A stretch of DNA of 51,444 nt from positions 1 through 51,444 of the forward strand of contig JAOXYB010024735.1 of assembly GCA_028565635.1 (NCBI GenBank). Direction: 5' to 3'. Within the stretch, counting starts at the first letter, position 1. Every line of letters starts with the position of its first letter. A program made the translations under genes and the position numbers. Under the pieces are notes generated by a model, which was not told the DNA's origin, searched no databases, and worked only from the letters and a program-made list of their open reading frames with translations. This DNA comes from Phoronis ovalis. Lineage: Eukaryota; Phoronida; Phoronidae. Below, one piece after another: positions 1 through 32,544 of the stretch.

Positions 1-229
1 CACCAAAATTCGATTATTTATAATGTTTATAACAGCGAATGTTTTATTGCTTCTCCTATGCTTAGACATTGGAGAAAGTCCTTGTATTAGTTTGTTAGAT
101 ATTCATTTAGTGTCACTACTGTATACATTCACAGTTAGGTTGCACAGCAAGTGCAAGCTATTGAGATTGTATCTTTTTTTTCTTCCAATTTTCAAACGTC
201 TATAACTTGGAGACGCTTTGAGCTATGGG

Positions 230-800
230 TGTCAAACTTAAGATGTGGACCTAGTAGTGAGGGGGACATACAAAAATTAGGTCAAGGGTCAATTTGAGGT
301 CAGTAGGTCAAATTTCAAAAATGTCTTAAAACGTTCAAAAATGAAGATATCTGGTGACTTAAAGGTCACCTTGATGATTTTTGAGGTCAAGCAAGATACC
401 ATAAATCAAGACAGAGTGGTGCTACAGTCGTATAATTTGACGTATGTCACCCCTATGTCATCATAGCTGACCTAATAGGTTAAAAGGTTATTCAGGGGTC
501 AAAAGGTCAAACTCTTATAATTGCATGTAACTTCCGAAAATTATTGTTTTATTTCATTTATTCATTTAAAGGGACGCTAGTGGTCGTATGGTCATTTTGA
601 GGTCAAAATGTCAAAAACAATTAATTTCGGAAATTTGATGAAAAGTTCAAAAATGAAGTTAACATGTCATTTAGAGGTAATCTTAGCTGACTTTGAGGTC
701 CATAGGGTCATTCAGAGGTCAAACAGTCAAACTCTTAAAATTTCATGAAACTTTCGACAAGAGGACCTAAAGGTCATCCAGAGGTCACGTATTTGAACAT
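230..800. repeat. AGGTCA-rich dispersed repeat
   Basis: The hexamer AGGTCA or its close variant GGGTCA recurs many times here: 279-284, 286-291, 297-302, 305-310, 363-368, 384-389, 496-501, 504-509, 600-605, 705-710, 716-721, 771-776 and 782-787, with the reverse form TGACCT at 468-473. Nearly all copies point the same way. The surrounding text ('gaggtca', 'aggtcaaa') looks like a diverged, internally repetitive dispersed element. No ORF of note. The family is not identified; I infer a repeat from the internal recurrence alone. Confidence 0.55.
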
Positions 801-1710
801 CCATGGGTTCCAGGATAATTCTAATAGGTCTGGATATCCAACTATTTCTTTGTGCAACCTGGCCTTTGCTAAAAGGCGATTCTAGTTATAAGTATATTTT
901 TGATCTGTATTTAGCTAGCACTTTATTTATTTTTAGTGCTATTATAATTAACTTTGTATGAACTTTCATAGTTTGAAATAAAACAAATATCATATGCAAT
1001 AAACCCATCCATTAAAATAAAATGCCTCAGATACAAAAAGGAAGAATATTGGATTGCTTTTTTGCAGTTTACCACATTTGGTCAAATATATCCATATTGT
1101 CATGTCGTCATGATCATAATTGCAAACGCTGAAACGTTTGATAAAAAACTTTTTTTTCTAATATAACGCTTTACCCTGTTTTTATTTTCTTTACGAAGCT
1201 GTGTATCCCTTTTTATAGCAATATAGTTCTACTTATTAGCACCTTCTGCTAATGCAGTAAAATCTAACTTAGATATCACAACGTGACAAGTCAGAATCTG
1301 ATACATTGAAAATAGTGTCTACAGTTTTAAAAATGTTATTGATACTTTGGTAAATGTAGAAACGTTGAAGTAACTGCAACACAAATGTTGAAGGCAATGT
1401 ATCATGTAAGCATGGGTCCTTTGTAGATTGTCTTGCTCTGTGTTGCGCATTTAGGTACCAGGTAAATGTATTTCATCATACATACATTTGTAGAAAACAA
1501 CAAATTAAAATTTAATTCAGATCTCGTTGTATTTTACATAAAATCTCATTTCTACACTTAGTATCTGCTCCATTACAATATTTTTCCAATGTTTCTAAAA
1601 ATTAACTCATAAAACAGAAACTATTCTCAAAAATAGATAAACAAGATGTGTTGTAAAAAACGGCATTTGCTAAGGTTGTGAATTACATTTCATTTACATT
1701 TACACTACAG
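800..1710. other. AT-rich non-coding DNA upstream of the death-receptor exons
   Basis: No coding exon is recognisable. I looked for further cysteine-rich exons that would belong to the receptor downstream and found none with plausible splice sites. This stretch is probably an intron of that gene, because the first visible exon starts with a splice acceptor. Confidence 0.4.
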
Positions 1711-3849
1711 GAAGATTTGTGATTCTACTTATAATTGGGAATACGCATTTATGGGAAATACGACACACGACGCCATCTGCCGGTGTAAAGTTGGCTACAT
1801 AAATAAAACCAATGACGTTGTGTGTACATTTAACGTTTGTCCTCATTTGACAGAGCTAGACGGTAAACAAAAAGTCACATTTCTCTATTTTTAAATACTT
1901 TGCATTTTTTATTGAGGAGATATGTTTAAAACAAACAACGGGACCAATATAATTGTTATTTTTAATAGCATAACAAAATGAAAATAAAAAAATTAAACAT
2001 TATACTAATCTTTGTTGATAGCATATGAGTATTTACAAAGGACATTATACAAGTATTTCATCTATTTTTTCTAACCTAGACTATTGCTTGTAATTTATAC
2101 ATGATTTTATGTAAAAAAGTATAATAATGAGCGCCATGTATAGTGACATTATTTTGCAGGGCAAGGAAACTGTGTGGCAGTTCATCGAAAACCCATTTCT
2201 CCCACCAAAACTGGTGAGTTCCATAATATTTGGAAAAACTATGTGGTTTTAGTTTACAATAGTTTTTTTTTTTTTAAATCACTATTTTATGGTAAAAGAT
2301 TGCAAAATAAATCCATTGGCTATTCTTCTATGAAATATTCATCCGGTTAACAGCAGCGTTTATTTTGTTGCTTGCCCTTAAACTTAAAATGTCTGCTATG
2401 TTCAGTTGATTGAACATTTTGACAGGATCTGTCATATATGTAGGTTTGGCAAATTATTGTTTAAAACTAATTTAAGGATATGCACATTATTTAAAAATAA
2501 TTCGCATGCCCCAACATTCAAATTATTCAGATTTGCAGTAAGAAGGTTTTTATTTTGGAACGCTTCGAACCACTCGAAACTATTTAATGTTTCAGTAACC
2601 CTAGCCGTTTATAGGTTAATTTCATAGACTCCTCTTTTTATAGAAATAACTAAAAAAAAAATTTTTTAATTTTCATTATATTGTCTGCCTGCATTGGTCA
2701 GATTGGTAAGTAAGCAGTATTATACAGATATTATGTTTAGGTTGCTTCACAAGCGCATATACATGTAGTGGGTGCCAACAATTGCATTAGTGTTGTAAGT
2801 TGAAACTTGTCTATCACAGTAGTATTAGTCGTTTTATACCCCAGCCTTTGTTTGTTATGTATATTCTAGCTTCCACGCATTTTTGTAACCAACAGGGTCA
2901 AAAGTGTTTTATAGTGCAGTTGAATTTTGATATACTCCGTTTTGCTTAATATTGCCTCAGCCCAATGTAAAGCATTTGCATTGAAACAACATAATTTTGT
3001 TTTTGTATCTAAAAATAAATATTTGCTTTAATGACTGTAGTTGTTTTTGCATGGCGACTTTTATTCACACACAGGATCAAACAGATGTATTTATGTTTGC
3101 ACATATGTTTTACCAATGGTATAGAACAATATTTATGTTAGCATGCAAGCCACGTTGTTTATAATCCACAGCTAGTGCTCTTTCACATACTGTAAGAGAA
3201 AAATATACTGGCCACTATCTGTCAATCTTAATTTTATATTTATCTATAGTTTTGATTTTGTTTAGACAAAGTCCCGATAGTCACCACTAATACTAGTCAC
3301 AAGGAGACTACTGGCCGCGACGAACCGACCTTCGCAACTAAGGCGCCTCCTGCGGGCAAGAACATGGCCCCGTTAGTGAAACGTGAAGAAAATAATATAA
3401 GTACAGCAGTGGAAGTAATGTTGCCAATAAGTGTTATTATCATTGTGATAGTTATATTGTCGGTGGCATTTGTATATTACAAATGCAATAAGAAAAATGA
3501 CCATAATCAGACTTTTCCAAAGCATCAATGTCTAACCCCTCGTCCAGCTGGCAGAAGGTTGGTTACTAAAAATGAAGCCAGCATCATTGGAGAGAACTTG
3601 GGTGCTTCATGGATTCTATTAGCGCACAGACTAAACTACTCGATCTCAGCTATAGATGGGTTTAAGTTAACAAACCAGTTCAACACGTCGATACAAAGCG
3701 TTACGATGCTTCAACACTGGCGAGAAAAAGAAGGAGACAACGCGACCGTAGAAGTTTTAGTAAAAGAGTTAAGACAGCTGCAGGACATTAATCGTAGAAT
3801 AGTGAGAGACACTTTTCATGAGTATTATGTTGAACTGGGGTATGTTTGA
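1711..3849 (+). CDS. TNF-receptor-like death-domain protein, 3' part (partial)
   Basis: Three exons join in phase: 1711-1862, 2160-2213 and 3266-3849 (stop TGA 3847-3849). Acceptors are AG at 1709-1710, 2158-2159 and 3264-3265; donors are GTAAAC at 1863 and GTGAGT at 2214. The first exon encodes a cysteine-rich extracellular piece including 'AICRCKVGY' and 'NVCPHL', resembling a TNFR cysteine-rich repeat. The second adds 'GNC' and begins a Thr/Pro/Lys-rich stalk. The third holds the stalk, one hydrophobic membrane segment (about 3418-3480, 'LPISVIIIVIVILSVAFVYY'), a basic stop-transfer stretch 'KCNKK', then a death domain over roughly 3580-3830 with the typical 'LGASWILLAHRL', 'MLQHW' and 'VEVLVKELRQL' spacing. 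In this family the death domain recruits adaptor proteins after ligand binding. Signal peptide and other cysteine-rich repeats are missing from the window, so the gene probably continues off the left edge. The subfamily (for example p75NTR-like) cannot be decided. Confidence 0.75.
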
Positions 3850-5006
3850 ACGTGTCTGAGTGGAGTCAAGCTGTTATCTTATTCTTAGATGCGTTTGCAA
3901 TAATGATCTATATTTAAAATCCATTGTAACTGCGGTGCTAGATATGAAAGATGTTTTGTTCTTGGGTTATATGTTGAATTCTTAGCTCTAGATAAAGCAT
4001 GTATATTATTGATGTGAACAAACGAATATGACTATCGGTCATATTAAATAACTTCTTTAACTGAGCAGTACAAGTCATAGTTATACAGAGTGATATATAT
4101 TAGTAGTCATTTTGGCTTCATCTAGCTGTTGTTTTTGTATACGTAAACTACATACAGCATGTTTGATTGTGTCCAAGTCGAACGAAACAACAGTTTATGA
4201 CATTCCTAGATTTGTTTACAGCAACTATTTATTAAAAAGGCCTTGATAAATCTCAGAGTTAAGTTGTTCATTTGTTTGTGTGCAATTCAAATACCAAAGT
4301 TCCAGGTAAAGCAGACATGTTATTGAAGTAAACATACGTGTATGACTATCTACCTTATGAGCAGCAAAATTCAGAGTTATAAAGTGTGACACGTTGTGGC
4401 CAGTAATCTTTGTTTCATTTGTTTGTTTTTTTATGTATGCAAACTATGTATGACAATTTTGTTGCGGCTATAATAAGCTAAAAGATGGTAAGGTAATGGA
4501 TAGATGAATATGTGTGAAATGTCGATAGTGACATACCTTTTTATTAGAATGTACATTTTGTACACCTTATTTTTGTTCGTGTAAATAAGGTTTTTGCATA
4601 ATATTTTATTTTTCATTAACATCGATCAGTAGAAATCATCAATGTACAAAACTATAAACCCGATTTGCGTTATGCAATTGGCATTTGGTACAAGGAGGCA
4701 CTTTGTATTACTATAGCAAAATGTTCCAGAAAAAAACGTGAAAGCGCAGAGATATTTTGTATTAATGCTTACGATGATGTACTGTAAAGATGAATCTCCG
4801 AAGGAGTGAATTTGTTAAACTTGTATTACGGCTTTGTTATACTTTTGGCTACAATTCTTAGCTCTGCAATTATTAGCTCTAGATAAAGCATGTATATGAC
4901 TCGCATAATCTAACTCAAATGTATGTAACTTAAAACTAAGACCGCAGAATCACTGCTAAGCTCCTTTCATATTTACTGCTGTGTGCAGATGACGCATTGA
5001 AATAAA
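3850..5006 (+). other. Probable 3' UTR and downstream region of the death-receptor gene
   Basis: AT-rich and non-coding. The clearest polyadenylation hexamer is AATAAA at 5001-5006, followed by an A-rich run. If it is used, the 3' UTR would be about 1.15 kb. The stretch includes a degenerate duplication, described separately. Confidence 0.35.
3965..4920. repeat. Degenerate tandem duplication, ~314-bp period
   Basis: Blocks around 3990-4030 ('AGATAAAGCATGTATATTAT' followed by a 'ATGACTATC' tail) and 4304-4350 ('AGGTAAAGCAGACATGTTAT', same tail) align with a 314-base offset. The similarity continues to the 'agttata.ag.gtga' and 'gtaaactac/gcaaactat' blocks near 4078-4160 and 4376-4450. A third partial copy of the first block lies at 4867-4900. 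Copies are diverged and non-coding. Confidence 0.5.
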
Positions 5007-8000
5007 AAAAATAACCATCATGGAAGTTTATTGTGTACTAATTTTTGTACTTTTTACAAAAGTGTGTTACAAACTTTTGTCTGTGTGACATCATTGTAAT
5101 AATGCTGACATTTTGTAATTGCCAAATACAGTCTAATAATCTAAAGAGCTATAAATACAGCCTTATTGAGACAATAGGGCAAATACAAACCCACCGGATA
5201 GCTACAAACCCGGGGATACAAAAGAGTATAATGTCCATATTATAGGACAAAGAATTCTTCAATTGTTAAATGCAAACTCATTTTCTAAATATCAGGAATA
5301 CGGGACTGCCTCAAATATAAAAGTGGCAGGTATTGAAATGAAAATAAATACATTCCTGTATTCCGTGCATTATAAGCAGTTATCGCTGACATGTAACCCA
5401 GAGCAGACAAATATCTTTAAACCGGATATATTTCCAAGATAATACAATTATTTATTTTACATCAAAGCTACTAGTGAAAAAAAAACTAATGACATTTTTT
5501 AATATTTCCACGATGTCTTTTAGTTCAAAATATTACAGTATTATGTTTATTTTCTTTTATTGCTGGTACACAGGAACGTATTTCTTAAATGTTCATATTT
5601 GACTAGAATAAAATCTAGCATGTCCCACCTCTGCATAACACAGACTGACATCAGTCGTTAGAAACATTGATTGGAGTTTTTTAATAAATGCATTATAGTA
5701 CATAAAACAGTTACTATAATAAACTGGTAAGCTCTATGCCAATTTTGCCTGCAAAAACTGTTTATATTGCTTAAATTTGAATACAGTATCATATGTGTAT
5801 GTTTATGCTTTATATATGTTTCTAACTATGTAAAGCTAGGAGTGCCGTATATTTTTCTCCTTTATATTCAAAGCTAAGGCTACCAGATTATTTTGTCCTT
5901 TACATTAAATTGTTAGACAAATCTTTTGAATGACTTTTTAGGAAAATTATTTTTTAGAAAAAAAAATGTATCTTAAATTACAAAGCCGACTAACATTAGT
6001 CTAATTATATACAGACGAATCAATGCACTTGGATCGCAACAGTTAGATTCGAAAGCATTACTACAACACGACTTTATCTAATGATTCCATGGATAACCAT
6101 ATTCTTCACATGAAGCAAGAGATCCTCTTATGATACGATCAAAGATGTTTCTCTGTTTACTACAAACATAGCCAAGATAACTGAACTTCAGAAAGTGTCT
6201 AACAGTGATGTTAAAAACCACTTTCATTTTGTGTTATTCCTAATGATTACTAACATAATAATTAAAAAACAGAATTTTAATGCCAATAATAAAAATCAGA
6301 GCAGTAACTCTAATAAGCAATAAAATGTTTTCATCTTTAGAACTTAAATTTTGTTATCGGAGCATTAGATTAATTTACTATATGTTACAATTATAATATT
6401 TTTAATATCATTCTTTATTATTAATTAAATCCAATCAGTAAATATATGACCCGAGTTCCTTTTTTCATTTTAGAAAAAGATAATGAATTGTTTCGTAAAT
6501 AAGCTTTAGGAATCTTAATGAGATAATTTCTTAGGCAAGAATTGCATACATGTGTATGCATTTACATAAAATTGTTAAGTCACTATGGTAGAATCGTATC
6601 TAAATAGGATCAAACATAACCCAAGATGAATGACGCCAACTCGTCAGGTAACCACACAGGTGCCTCCCGACCTTTCATCCTCCATCCGGATGCATGAGGG
6701 GTGATTACGGGGAGTACAGTCATTCAAAGTTACTATGTACATGTCCATGTACTGCCCAATAGGAAGTCCGGCTTTTTCTGCTCACACAAGATATGTTTTA
6801 CACGTTTCTCAAAGCCACAGGGTATACTTCTGCTATTTTTTGCAAACTGGAAAACATCTTAAATAGTTTAATAGTTTCTGTTATGCATGTGTAACAGTGT
6901 TAGCGTGTATAAATGTTCATTCTTATAAAAATTAACACAATTCCAACAAGTTTAGCTAAAAAATATATACCCCACGGTAAAAAAGACAGTAGAAAAAACA
7001 CCCCCACCGTAAAAATTATCAACTAAACATGAAATATATCTCATAATAAAAACTTCATGGGGTGGCACATACTACAGTCACTTTGAATAAGAGTACCCCC
7101 GGGGTTTCCCTATTGGGCGGGTGATTGAGACTATCAGTCACTGTGACACTTTGCCATGATTCCGATAACCACTTATATCTTAATTTAAGCGCTAAACTGC
7201 CAAAAGTCTCGTGGTTCTTGACTATGACTGTGGTGACTTATCGTGGAATAAACAAAATAATTTTAAAAAATTAAAAAAAGACTGGAACCGAGACCAGTGC
7301 TTGTCTGTAAACATAGCACGCACACCAGCTAGGATTTTACCAAATCCCTATCAACTGAATCGACACAAATAAAAGTTACTGCACACATTTCGAAGCAATT
7401 CCCTCAACAAATGCGAATATAAGACATTTGATATATTCAGGCGCGAAGTTTAATTTTTAAGGTGATTTATTTTTTTATGGATCCACAGCACGCCGAAGAG
7501 TTGTGTATGTTGTGTGATGATATCTTCTTCATTACCGTTATTTCAAAATTTAGATACCTACAACAGTATATCCGTTTTAACAAGGGATTTAAAATGGCTG
7601 CTATCGACACATACCCGTCTCTCCAAGTACCACTAGAGTAGATATATTGTTATACTAATCGGCACAGTGAGCTTGAACTTCATCCTTCTTCTTGACTGGT
7701 ACATGCGCAAGTAAATACTTATAGTGTCCTTAAAACTGCATTTTTCAGTTGTGCATTCAAGCCACCGTTAAAGGAAAGGAATCTAGATTTAAACGGATTT
7801 CAAATTCATATTTTTACACCTACGCTAAAACGTGCTAATATACACCTGGCGTGCTCCGAGGCACTTATAGAAATTATTTTTTACTTGTGCAATTAGGAGG
7901 TTACGATATTTCATCTTCGCTTTCAATTAAAATATAAGTAATTTTAACAATTAAAAAAACATTTGTTTAGCCAAGTAACAGATAATAAAAGCATGCAATA

Positions 8001-8999
8001 TTATTTTATAAAATAAATAGCTTAGTGAACGTTTTAGTGGAATAATGATTATTTAATAACTATATCTGTATTTATTTGTATTTTGTAAATTGTGCTGTTT
8101 TATTGCCTCTCAGAATCCGTCTCTACTTTTAGTATTATATTTTTTTTGTTGTGGAGTTATACAAAAATTCCTAATTCATATTTCCATAATTTTTTGCAAC
8201 AAATTAACTCTGCTTTGGGCAGACACGGTGCCAAACTATATACTTTTCATATACAAAGAATTTATTCTGCTTATTAAGTATATGGATATGGTAGCATAAT
8301 TTTTTTTTTTTTGAATTTTACAGAAATACATTTCATTTTGTGAGATGAAAGATACTAATTGTGGGCATGATCAGCGATCATACATAATTTTGTTTCCCTA
8401 TGCAACAATGTATAGTTATGACGCAAATAGTTTTAACAATTTTTAGCTAGGCTTTTGTTAATTTATAAGATATATAGTTTGGTTAGAGAGACTAAAGGAC
8501 GTACCACTTGCCGGCCGGAGATCATCTTTGCACATGCACGGGGTATGTTTCGGAAGAGCTATCTGTAATAGGGTATACTTTTGTGTTTTTCCATTTACTC
8601 CACAGAGTATATTTTTGGAAGCCGTCCTTTTTTACCGCAGGGTCATGATTTCTTACTCTGGGTCTCACACCCCTGCCAAAAGAGGGAACCTAGGAGTAAA
8701 GAGTAGCTTTGTAATTCTTCATGCTGCCGCGTAGTGTCGCTGTATAGTAATTGGAGCGCTTGTTAACAGATGTCGCTACGAATTTAGCTGGCTTTTACCA
8801 TGTACATCAAACCTTCTATAATTTAGCAGAGATATTTGTGTTTTCTATGACAAACCATAATAATTCTGTTCGGAAATAAAATACTTCTTTCATTAATTAG
8901 GGTTTATACACAAAAATGTTGCAAATTTGTATTAGCTTTTTATTAGTTTGCTTGAAGATCTTTGTACATCATTAGTATCTAAGGTAAGAGTGCCAGTAA
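5007..8999. other. Intergenic DNA without recognised genes
   Basis: No ORF with family-level similarity, no tRNA and no convincing exon was found. Two GC-richer islands (about 6630-6780 and 8490-8780) look like fragments of dispersed repeats. Short 'gcccaatagg' and 'cctattgggc' segments near 6755 and 7107 are mutually inverted, but the blocks around them are not in mirror order. Confidence 0.4.
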
Positions 9000-9454
9000 G
9001 CCGCCATATTAGATTTTGTCCAGTTTTCGCTGTGGCTCAAGAAACTTAGCAAAAAATTGCAACGGAGCGGGACATTTTTCTTATTTATGGAATTCATTAT
9101 TTTTCGATACGCCAGAGACAAGTACAGGAATAGATAGTTTGAGTATCTTAGTTGGTTAATTTTACAGTTTATTGTTGCTGAGTCCGAATTCCAATGGGGT
9201 GTGTAATCTGATCGTCTGGCCGGCACCTCCGCGAATATTCGACCTGCTTATGATAGAATACTGGATATTTACTGCATTGTATCGGAACTCTTTTATAGTT
9301 GGACACAACATTTATTGTATAATGCGTGTGACATATGGCGATGATTTTATTTAGCAGAAAGAGACTCGTTTTTGCATACTACAAAGCCGAGTAGTTTTAC
9401 ATAAAAAGATTTCATTTAAATTCATTCAACAGTTTTGGAGTGTTTAATGTCAGG
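9000..9454 (+). promoter_or_regulatory. Probable promoter / 5' UTR region of ROCK
   Basis: The sequence immediately upstream of the ROCK start holds GCCGCCATATT at 9000-9010, which fits the YY1-type motif often near transcription starts, and a modest CpG-containing island around 9190-9235. No TATA box is evident. An out-of-frame ATG at 9447 in weak context opens an 18-codon upstream ORF that ends at 9500, overlapping the ROCK start. The transcription start site cannot be placed from sequence alone. Confidence 0.3.
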
Positions 9455-30703
<21,249 letters not shown>

Positions 30704-32002
30704 ACTAAAGTTGCTGATTGATGTCCTCGTAGCAAGCTTTAGATGTGATCTGCTATAATCGACTAAAATAAATGAGAATACCCATGATTCAGTAGAATTA
30801 AAGAGTAACATACTTGCACAGTGTTGTGATGCTCATAATGTGTACACTTGTTTTACAGTATTTTCAGAAAATTATATTCTAAAGAGGGCATCATAGTGTA
30901 CATATCTAGCTTGTGACTAGTGCTGTTATCAGATATTGCCTCAGCTATTTTTCATACACATATACAAGTATGCAAATTTGTAGAGGGATTGTTACGAGTT
31001 GTTATAAATAATTCTGAAGACGTAAATATTATGTTTGCTTTTATGTAATAAAAGTGCTATAATTAAAAGTAAGTCGGATTGATTTTTATATAAATCATAT
31101 TTGTAAATGTGAAAGTTGGTTTTTGAATAGCTGGAATTATGATATCTTAGTAATTATATACTCTGAATATTCTGTGTATATTACAACTTAGTGGTTCATA
31201 ACATAACACTACATAACAATCACTGTTAAATTATATCACATCTGACTTTAGAAAAAGACAATGGAGGTTAGAATTAGACTAGTTACAAATCTTTAAGGGT
31301 TGAAATGAGAATTACAGAAGACTTGATTTTGATAATCAGTATAAACACTGCCTCTGTATGTAATTATTGAGTTTGCATATACATGTTTGGGGTATAATAA
31401 ATTAAAAAAACCTTGGTATTGTTCACCATGCCCTACACACTCGGATGTTTCGATTTTTGTACTCGTCTAGCTACAATACTGACAGAGCTTGTTTGGTTAA
31501 CTTGTTCATGGAGTGATGGTTACCTCTATTTTGTACTGCGATGTTATTATAAATGGATTACAAAACACACCACCTTATATTTTGAGTCAATAGTAAGAAT
31601 GCATGTGAAATATTCTGTGCACGACTCTGCAGTGTTATATGTTAATTAAATTGAGCTCCTATCAATTTGAGGAAACTTGATTGTTAATACTCACTCCGTT
31701 CCTCTGCTTATAACTGGGTGAAGGAAGGGTAGCAGAGGGACTTGAAACAGAGATTAGTAGCTAGGTGGATGTATTTAGATTGAAATTAACTTTGTTGGTG
31801 TGACTACTACTGTGTGTGTGAACCTGGTGGAACTCTAATGATATGTAGGGCAAATACCTTGGTGTCTTAAGTTGAAATGGCTTCATTGCACCAATGTTTC
31901 AAAATATTTTTATTTTAATGACACGAAACTATGACAAATTCACAACAATTTTTGTAAATAGTCAAGGTTAGCTGTAATGTTATAAATATGCAAATAAAAT
32001 AA
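30704..32002 (+). other. ROCK 3' UTR region with several poly(A) signals
   Basis: Non-coding, AT-rich sequence follows the stop. Canonical AATAAA hexamers occur at 30767-30772, 31047-31052, 31396-31401 and a doubled AATAAAATAAA at 31993-32003. Alternative polyadenylation is therefore possible, giving a 3' UTR from under 0.1 to about 1.3 kb. The true end cannot be chosen from sequence. Confidence 0.45.
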
Positions 32003-32220
32003 AATTCAGGGTAACGGAAAATATTTTCTTTGTGAACGTTGGTTGTCCTAGTTTTTACTGTAATCTCACTGGACATGCACATATTGTAACATTATTGAAA
32101 ATTGCAAAAACAAAGTGTTTGGTGGTAACTTTGGCTAATTTTAATTTTGGTGCATTAGTCCCTGTTTCAGTATGTTTGGCGTAAAGAGTATGCTTCTAGT
32201 TAGCATGATCAAACATGCAC

Positions 32221-32544
32221 ATCAGTTTCATTAAAGTACTAACTACCGAGTGTTAAAAACCTCTTCGCTTACTGAGGATGAATTCTGAAGTTTAGTTACA
32301 GATCAGTTTCATTAAAGTACAAACTACTGAGTGTTAAAAACCTCTTCGCTTACTGAGGATGAATCCTGAAGTTTAGTTACAGATCAGTTTCATTAAAGTA
32401 CTAACTACTGAGTGTTAAAAACCTCTTCGCTTACTGAGGATGAATCCTGAAGTTTAGTTACAGATCAGTTTCATTAAAGTACTAACTACTGAGTGTTAAA
32501 AACCTCTTCGCTTACTGAGGATGAATCCTGAAGTTTAGTTACAG
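32221..32544. repeat. 81-bp tandem repeat, exactly four copies
   Basis: Copies start ATCAGTTTCATTAAAGTA at 32221, 32302, 32383 and 32464, an exact 81-base period, and the array is 324 bases long. Copies differ at only a few bases (for example ACCGAG/ACTGAG and ATTCTG/ATCCTG), so the array is young or homogenised. The period is 27 codons but each copy contains stops in the + frames that I checked. Each unit carries ATTAAA and a small inverted CCTC..GAGG. Confidence 0.95.

Noticed and set aside
23-205. 60-codon ORF at the left edge
   Set aside because: Lies beside the repeat, has no recognisable domain and no splice context; judged chance.
1424-1460. Possible extra receptor exon between 'CTTTGTAG' and 'CCAGGTAAAT'
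   Set aside because: Encodes only about a dozen residues with one cysteine and does not join in a convincing frame to the exon at 1711.
6700-7120. Inverted blocks ('ATTCAAAG' and 'CCCAATAGG' types) that looked like transposon ends
   Set aside because: The two blocks are inverted but not in mirror order, so they are not terminal repeats of one element.
8972-9226. Minus-strand 84-codon ORF overlapping the ROCK upstream region
   Set aside because: No domain, no promoter or splice signals; low-complexity chance frame.
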